Positions 60,146-64,000 of a DNA stretch of 64,000 bases are shown piece after piece. The stretch is from Pseudomonas sp. SCB32 (GTDB taxonomy: Bacteria > Pseudomonadota > Gammaproteobacteria > Pseudomonadales > Pseudomonadaceae): positions 124,001 through 188,000 of the forward strand of contig NZ_CP045118.1 in assembly GCF_009189165.1 (NCBI RefSeq), written 5' to 3'. The notes under the pieces are model-generated. The model was given only the letters and a program-made list of their open reading frames with translations. It did no database searches and was not told the origin of the DNA. The translations under genes and the position numbers were made by a program. Position 1 is the first letter of the stretch, and each line of letters begins with the position of its first letter.

Positions 60146-60164
60146 GGGCCCGTGTGGCGGGCCC
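60146..60164 (+). terminator. Hairpin after polA
   Basis: The arms GGGCCCG (60146-60152) and CGGGCCC (60158-60164) are followed by only TT. It may terminate polA weakly, upstream of ersA. Confidence 0.5.
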
Positions 60165-60223
60165 TTCAGCCGACCTGTCAAGGTCCGTGCAGGGGGGCGT
60201 GAAAAATATTTTTGTGACCTGCT

Positions 60224-60251
60224 GAACTTTCCTGCAAAGGCCCCAGTCAGA
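60224..60251 (+). promoter_or_regulatory. Sigma-22 (AlgU/RpoE-type) promoter of ersA
   Basis: GAACTT (60224-60229) and TCAGA (60247-60251), separated by 17 bases, match the AlgU consensus. In P. aeruginosa ErsA is driven by this sigma factor under envelope stress. The expected start of transcription is about 60257-60260. Confidence 0.8.
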
Positions 60252-60257
60252 ACACGT

Positions 60258-60387
60258 GAATGGCTGGTGAAGCCCTTCGATGCTCCTTTGCAGTGTTTAG
60301 TGTTGGCAGATTACTGGACCCCGCCCTAGCGGTCCGGACTTAAACCCCGAACTTCCCCCTCCCCATACGAAGCTCGGGGTTTTTTTT
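60258..60387 (+). ncRNA. ersA: Small regulatory RNA ErsA
   Basis: An sRNA of about 130 nt in the polA-engB gap, the position of Spot 42 in enterics and of ErsA in P. aeruginosa. The 3' end is a Rho-independent terminator: CCCCGAACTTC (60346-60356) pairs with GAAGCTCGGGG (60369-60379), followed by eight or more T. The terminal loop is C-rich (CCCCCTCCCC), the region ErsA uses to pair with target mRNAs such as algC and oprD. An AlgU promoter precedes it. Identity rests on position, promoter and loop. Confidence 0.83.
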
Positions 60388-60402
60388 GCCTGCGATTCAG
60401 CC

Positions 60403-61071
60403 TCAGGCTTCCTCGCCGGCCTCCTTTTCCTCGTCATCCAGCAGCCCCAGCCAGCCGGCCAGGACCATCTGTGCCTCTTCCACGCCCTGACGCTTGGGGG
60501 CGGAGAACAGCTGCAGGGTGGCGACGTCGCCCCAGCCCTGCTGGATTTCCTTGCGCACCTTGAGCAGCGCGTTCTTCGCCGCGCCGAAGGCGAGTTTGTC
60601 GGCCTTGGTCAGCAGCACGTGGATCGGCAACCGGCTGGCCTGGGCCCAGTCGAGCATCAGGCGGTCGAAATCGGTCAGCGGATGGCGGATGTCCATCAGC
60701 AGCACCACGCCGGCGAGGGCGTTGCGGCTGCTCAGGTAGGCCTCCAGGTGCTGCTGCCAGTGCAGTTTCAGCGGGATCGGCACCTTGGCGTAGCCATAGC
60801 CGGGCAGGTCGACCAGGCGGCGTTCGTCATCCAGGCGGAAGAAGTTCAGCAGCTGGGTGCGACCCGGGGTCTTGGAAGTGCGGGCCAGGTTCGCGTGGGT
60901 CAGCGCGTTCAGCGCGCTGGACTTGCCCGCGTTGGAGCGGCCGGCGAAGGCGACTTCCAGGCCGGTATCCTCCGGGCACTGGTTCACCTTGGCGGCGCTG
61001 ATGAGGAACGTGGCCTGTTGGCACAGGCCGAGAATCGGGTTTTTCGCAGGGTTCATGGGGGACATTGGCAT
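60403..61071 (-). CDS. engB: Ribosome biogenesis GTP-binding protein EngB/YihA
   Basis: A 222-residue GTPase needed for assembly of the large ribosomal subunit. The G motifs are GRSNAGKSS (G1), [11 protein letters not shown] (G2), [11 protein letters not shown] (G3) and TKADKL (G4). The ATG at 61071 is used; two further ATGs at 61065 and 61056 are possible and none has a clear binding site. The C-terminus is acidic ([11 protein letters not shown]). It is convergent with ersA. PAO1 counterpart PA5492. Confidence 0.93.
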   Translation of the reverse strand: MPMSPMNPAKNPILGLCQQATFLISAAKVNQCPEDTGLEVAFAGRSNAGKSSALNALTHANLARTSKTPGRTQLLNFFRLDDERRLVDLPGYGYAKVPIPLKLHWQQHLEAYLSSRNALAGVVLLMDIRHPLTDFDRLMLDWAQASRLPIHVLLTKADKLAFGAAKNALLKVRKEIQQGWGDVATLQLFSAPKRQGVEEAQMVLAGWLGLLDDEEKEAGEEA

Positions 61072-61247
61072 ATTCGCAGAGGGGTGCGACCAGGTGTCGC
61101 GGGGAGCGGGCTCGTTTCCGTTTCGGCATTGGAAGTATATAATGCCGCGGATTTTGTGTGCGCTTTATCCCCCAGGGTCGGGCGCAACGGGAACCCCAGA
61201 AGTCTGCGCATCAGAACGCGGACGTTCCCATGACGATGAGGACAATC

Positions 61248-61538
61248 ATGAAGAAACTGCTGTTCGCAGCCATCGTTGCCGCGCTGGCCTCCAGCGCCCA
61301 GGCGGCCCAGGATCCGGAAGCCGTGTTCAACCGAGCCTGTGGCGCCTGCCACAGTGGTCAGTTGCCGATGGCGCCGAAGAAGGGCGACGCCGCCGCGTGG
61401 AAACCGCGCCTGGACAAGGGCATGGACACGCTGGTGCAACATGTGACCAACGGTTTCAACGCGATGCCGCCTCGCGGCCTGTGCACCGACTGCAGCGCCG
61501 AGGATTACCAGGCCATCATCCAGTGGATGTCCAAGTAA
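61248..61538 (+). CDS. Cytochrome c5-like periplasmic protein
   Basis: A 96-residue monoheme c-type cytochrome. The signal peptide ends at SSAQA. Heme is bound at CGACH, with a Met ligand probably in GFNAMPPRG, followed by the CTDC disulfide typical of cytochrome c5. The ATG at 61248 has GAGGA upstream and is preferred to longer starts. It lies 47 bp upstream of cytochrome c4, and both may serve as electron carriers to terminal oxidases. PAO1 counterpart PA5491. Confidence 0.9.
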   Translation: MKKLLFAAIVAALASSAQAAQDPEAVFNRACGACHSGQLPMAPKKGDAAAWKPRLDKGMDTLVQHVTNGFNAMPPRGLCTDCSAEDYQAIIQWMSK

Positions 61539-61585
61539 TCCCGGAAGCCCTACTCTTTCACCCTTAGCCGTTATTGGATTAGCTG

Positions 61586-62191
61586 ATGAACAAATTGATC
61601 GTGAGTCTGCTGTTGACCCTGGGCCTTACCGGCGTTGCGCACGCCGCTGGCGATGCCAAGGCCGGTCAGGCGAAAGCTGCTGTATGTGGTGCCTGCCACG
61701 GCGCCGATGGCAACAGCATGGCGCCGAACTTCCCGAAACTGGCCGGCCAGGGTGAGCGTTACCTGCTCAAGCAGATGCACGACATCAAGGAAGGTCGCCG
61801 CACCGTGCTGGAAATGACCGGTATACTGGCCAACGTCAGCGATCAGGACATGGCCGACATCGCGGCCTACTTCTCCAGCCAGAACACCAGCATCGGCATG
61901 GCTGATCCGAAACTGGTCTCCCAGGGTGAAGCGCTGTTCCGTGGCGGCAAGCTCAGCGAAGGCATGCCGGCCTGCACCGGTTGCCACAACCCCAGCGGCC
62001 TGGGCAACGCCCAAGCGGGCTTCCCGCACCTGGGTGGCCAGCACTCGGCCTATACCGCCAAGCAGCTGACCGCCTTCCGCGAAGGCGATCGCACCAACGA
62101 CGGCGACGCCATGATCATGCGCAGCATCGCCGCCAAGCTGTCCAACAAGGACATCGCCGCGATCTCCAGCTACATCGAAGGCCTGCACTAA
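61586..62191 (+). CDS. cc4: Cytochrome c4
   Basis: A 201-residue diheme cytochrome. The signal peptide ends at VAHA. Two c-type heme sites are seen: CGACH at residue 34 and CTGCH near 133, giving the tandem two-domain architecture. Met ligands lie in the NSMAPNFPKLAGQ and DAMIMRSIAAKLS regions. It passes electrons to cytochrome cbb3 or aa3 oxidases. PAO1 counterpart PA5490. Confidence 0.94.
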   Translation: MNKLIVSLLLTLGLTGVAHAAGDAKAGQAKAAVCGACHGADGNSMAPNFPKLAGQGERYLLKQMHDIKEGRRTVLEMTGILANVSDQDMADIAAYFSSQNTSIGMADPKLVSQGEALFRGGKLSEGMPACTGCHNPSGLGNAQAGFPHLGGQHSAYTAKQLTAFREGDRTNDGDAMIMRSIAAKLSNKDIAAISSYIEGLH

Positions 62192-62225
62192 GCGGCCCCT
62201 GGCGGAAATCGCTGGAATGAAAAAA

Positions 62226-62248
62226 GGGTGGCTTCGGCCGCCCTTTTT
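62226..62248 (+). terminator. Terminator of cytochrome c4 gene
   Basis: GGGTGGC-TTCG-GCCGCCC followed by TTTTT, with a stable UUCG tetraloop and one G-U pair. It lies 34 bp after the stop. Confidence 0.92.
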
Positions 62249-62357
62249 CGCATCCGCCGCCACTACAATGCTGGAACCGTGCCTGGTGCCCCAGGTCAAA
62301 ACCGCTTCATCCCGCCGCGCCAGAGCGAGGCGGATCCGCTCAGCCAAGGAGTGAACC

Positions 62358-62999
62358 ATGCGTAACCTGATTTTCACCGCCGCGCTTGCCTTTGCCGGCC
62401 TGTTCGCCCTCAACGCGAATGCCACCGAGTTCGAAGCCGGCAAGAGCTACACCGAGCTGAGCCAGGCCGTGCCGGTGTCCCAGCCGGGCAAGATCGAGGT
62501 GGTGGAGCTGTTCTGGTACGGTTGCCCGCACTGCTATGCCTTCGAGCCGACCATCAATCCGTGGATCGAGAAGCTGCCGGCCGACGTGCATTTCGTGCGC
62601 ATCCCCGCCATGTTCGGCGGCCTGTGGAACATCCATGGCCAGCTGTACCTGACCCTGGAATCCATGGGCGTGGAGCAGAAGGTTCACCATGCGATCTTCG
62701 AAAAGCTGCACAACAACCCCAAGAGCCTGACCACTCCGGAAGAGATGGCCGCCTTCGTGGCTGAGCAGGGCCTGGACAAGGACAAGTTCCTCAGCACCTA
62801 CAACTCCTTCGCCATCAAGGGCCAGATCGAGAAGGCCAAGAAACTGGCGATGGCCTACCAGATCAGTGGCGTACCGACCATGGTCGTCAACGGCAAGTAC
62901 CGTTTCGACATCGGTTCGGCCGGCAGCCCGGACGCGGCCCTGGAGCTGGCTGACCAGCTGATCGCCAAGGAACGCGCCTCCGCCAAGGCCGCTCAGTAA
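62358..62999 (+). CDS. dsbA: Thiol:disulfide interchange protein DsbA
   Basis: A 213-residue periplasmic oxidase that forms disulfides in exported proteins. The signal peptide ends at NANA. The redox site Cys56-Pro-His-Cys59 is in FWYGCPHCYAFEP, and the cis-Pro in SGVPTMVVNG. The ATG follows AAGGAG. PAO1 counterpart PA5489. It lies 10 bp before the next gene, on the same strand. Confidence 0.95.
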   Translation: MRNLIFTAALAFAGLFALNANATEFEAGKSYTELSQAVPVSQPGKIEVVELFWYGCPHCYAFEPTINPWIEKLPADVHFVRIPAMFGGLWNIHGQLYLTLESMGVEQKVHHAIFEKLHNNPKSLTTPEEMAAFVAEQGLDKDKFLSTYNSFAIKGQIEKAKKLAMAYQISGVPTMVVNGKYRFDIGSAGSPDAALELADQLIAKERASAKAAQ

Positions 63000-63009
63000 G
63001 GAGCTGGCG

Positions 63010-63882
63010 ATGCTGCGCCGGCGGACTCGTGATCGTGTCGCGGGAGCTTGTGTCCCGAAGGTGAATCCCGTCTACGGGAGCTCCTCCGGCTTGCCTGACG
63101 ACGGCCGGCTCCGCCTGCTCAGCTTCAATATCCAGGTCGGCATCAGTACCGAACGCTACCGGCACTACCTGACCCGCGGCTGGCAGCACCTGCTGCCGAC
63201 CGCGGGCCGTGCCAACAACCTGCAGCGCATTGGCGAGCTGCTCCACGACTACGACGTGGTTGCCCTGCAGGAAGCCGACGGCGGCAGCATCCGCTCCGGC
63301 AACATCAACCAGGTCGAACACCTGGCCCAGCTCGGTTCCTTCCCCTACTGGTACCAGCAGCTCAACCGTAATCTCGGGCGCATCGCCCAGCACAGCAACG
63401 GCTTGCTCAGCCGTCTGCAACCCACCGCCCTGGAAGATCATCCGTTGCCCGGCCCGCCCGGACGCGGAGCGATCCTCATGCGTTTCGGCGAAGGCGACGA
63501 CGCCCTCGCGGTGGTGATGATGCACCTGGCCCTGGGCGCGCGAACCCGCACCCGCCAGCTCGCCTACATCCGCGAGCTGCTGCACGGTTATCGCCATCAC
63601 GTGCTGATGGGCGACATGAACACCCACGCCGCCGATCTGCTGGAAAGCTCGCCCCTGCGCGACCTCGGGCTGATCGCGCCGCAAGTGGAAGCCACATTCC
63701 CCAGTTGGCGCCCGCAGCGCTGCCTGGACCATATCCTGCTCAGTTCCGAGCTGGCGCTGGAGCGCGTCAGCGTCCTGCCGCAACCGATTTCCGACCACCT
63801 GCCCGTGGCCGTGGAAATCCGCTTGCCGGATGCCTTGCGCACCTCCTCGTCGCTTGCCTTGCGCGGCGAGGCGCCTCAATGA
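63010..63882 (+). CDS. Endonuclease/exonuclease/phosphatase family protein
   Basis: A 290-residue EEP-fold protein. The motifs are LSFNIQVG near residue 37 (Asn ligand), [10 protein letters not shown] (metal Glu), MGDMNTHA (catalytic Asp and Asn) and [10 protein letters not shown] (catalytic His). It could be a nuclease or a phosphodiesterase; the substrate is unknown. It is co-transcribed with dsbA and overlaps the next gene by 4 bp. PAO1 counterpart PA5488. Confidence 0.88.
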   Translation: MLRRRTRDRVAGACVPKVNPVYGSSSGLPDDGRLRLLSFNIQVGISTERYRHYLTRGWQHLLPTAGRANNLQRIGELLHDYDVVALQEADGGSIRSGNINQVEHLAQLGSFPYWYQQLNRNLGRIAQHSNGLLSRLQPTALEDHPLPGPPGRGAILMRFGEGDDALAVVMMHLALGARTRTRQLAYIRELLHGYRHHVLMGDMNTHAADLLESSPLRDLGLIAPQVEATFPSWRPQRCLDHILLSSELALERVSVLPQPISDHLPVAVEIRLPDALRTSSSLALRGEAPQ

Positions 63883-64000
63883 GTCGCGAAGTCGAGCCAC
63901 GCTGGAAACAAAAGTATCTCGATAACCTCGAGCAGCAGGAAAAGCTCGAACGGCGCTGGAACGCCCGCGTCGACCTGCTGCGCCGGGGTCTGGTGCGCAG
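63879..64000 (+). CDS. Probable diguanylate cyclase, N-terminus only (PA5487/DgcH-like)
   Basis: Only the first 40 residues are inside the window: [20 protein letters not shown], then a charged helical stretch. The ATG overlaps the preceding stop (ATGA). In PAO1 the next gene after PA5488 is PA5487 (dgcH), a GGDEF protein with a similar coiled N-terminus. The GGDEF domain itself is not visible, so the assignment is by context. Confidence 0.6.
   Translation, partial: MSREVEPRWKQKYLDNLEQQEKLERRWNARVDLLRRGLVR

Noticed and set aside
57347..60181. Minus-strand open frame of 944 codons opposite polA
   Set aside because: Antisense shadow of polA; Leu/Gly/Arg/Gln/His-rich without recognisable domains.

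Overview
The window is high-GC, densely coded DNA from a Pseudomonas of the P. aeruginosa group, probably a soil relative such as P. nitroreducens, P. citronellolis or P. knackmussii rather than P. aeruginosa itself. This rests on gene content and order: from recall of PAO1 I recognise the che2 end with the ats sulfatase locus (PA0177-PA0186), the LysR/TonB receptor/TauD block (PA0191-PA0194), the tonB2-exbB-exbD/amidase block (PA0197-PA0202) and the polA/nrdJ/znu/met block (PA5487-PA5505). These blocks lie in different places in PAO1, so gene order here is rearranged. No rRNA, tRNA, CRISPR array, transposase or integrase was seen.

Layout. 0-3.8 kb: cheW (partial), cheA, cheY and a methyl-accepting protein, all minus strand. 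4.1-9.6 kb: sulfate-ester acquisition (atsA, atsC, atsB, divergent atsR). 9.6-12.5 kb: a gene-poor islet with two copies of a 350-bp structured repeat, many short palindromic repeats, a low-GC orphan secreted protein and a BRO-N protein behind a long structured leader. 12.5-18.1 kb: a LysR regulator (sftR-like), TonB receptor (sftP-like) and two TauD/AtsK dioxygenases, continuing the organosulfur theme. 18.1-29 kb: 8-oxoguanine deaminase, SDR, FetAB-like exporter, MHS transporter, AraC regulator, gamma-glutamyltranspeptidase, Tsx-like porin, TetR regulator and YigZ. 29-36 kb: a second chemoreceptor and xdhABC. 36-43.3 kb: ahpC, ahpF, cls, amidase, hydrolase and ChaC. 43.6-45.6 kb: tonB2-exbB-exbD. 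46-48.6 kb: metNIQ. 48.7-52.3 kb: a lipoprotein, then zur-znuCB facing znuA. 52.7-55.7 kb: nrdJab behind two NrdR boxes. 56-64 kb: thrB, a DUF2782 protein, polA, the sRNA ErsA, engB, two cytochromes c, dsbA, a phosphodiesterase-fold protein and the start of a GGDEF gene.

How it fits together. Genes at 4-18 kb form a sulfur-scavenging set: an outer-membrane receptor and ABC importer bring in sulfonates or sulfate esters, while the sulfatase and dioxygenases release inorganic sulfur, probably under the LysR regulator. The purine genes (8-oxoguanine deaminase, xanthine dehydrogenase, nucleoside porin, RutR-like regulator) suggest nucleobase salvage. Zinc and B12-dependent deoxynucleotide supply sit side by side at 49-56 kb.

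The most interesting unexplained signals are the leader upstream of the BRO-N gene, where one central segment can pair with either an upstream or a downstream copy of the same two motifs, the latter including the ribosome binding site, and the 350-bp repeat pair, whose hairpins differ by compensatory base changes.
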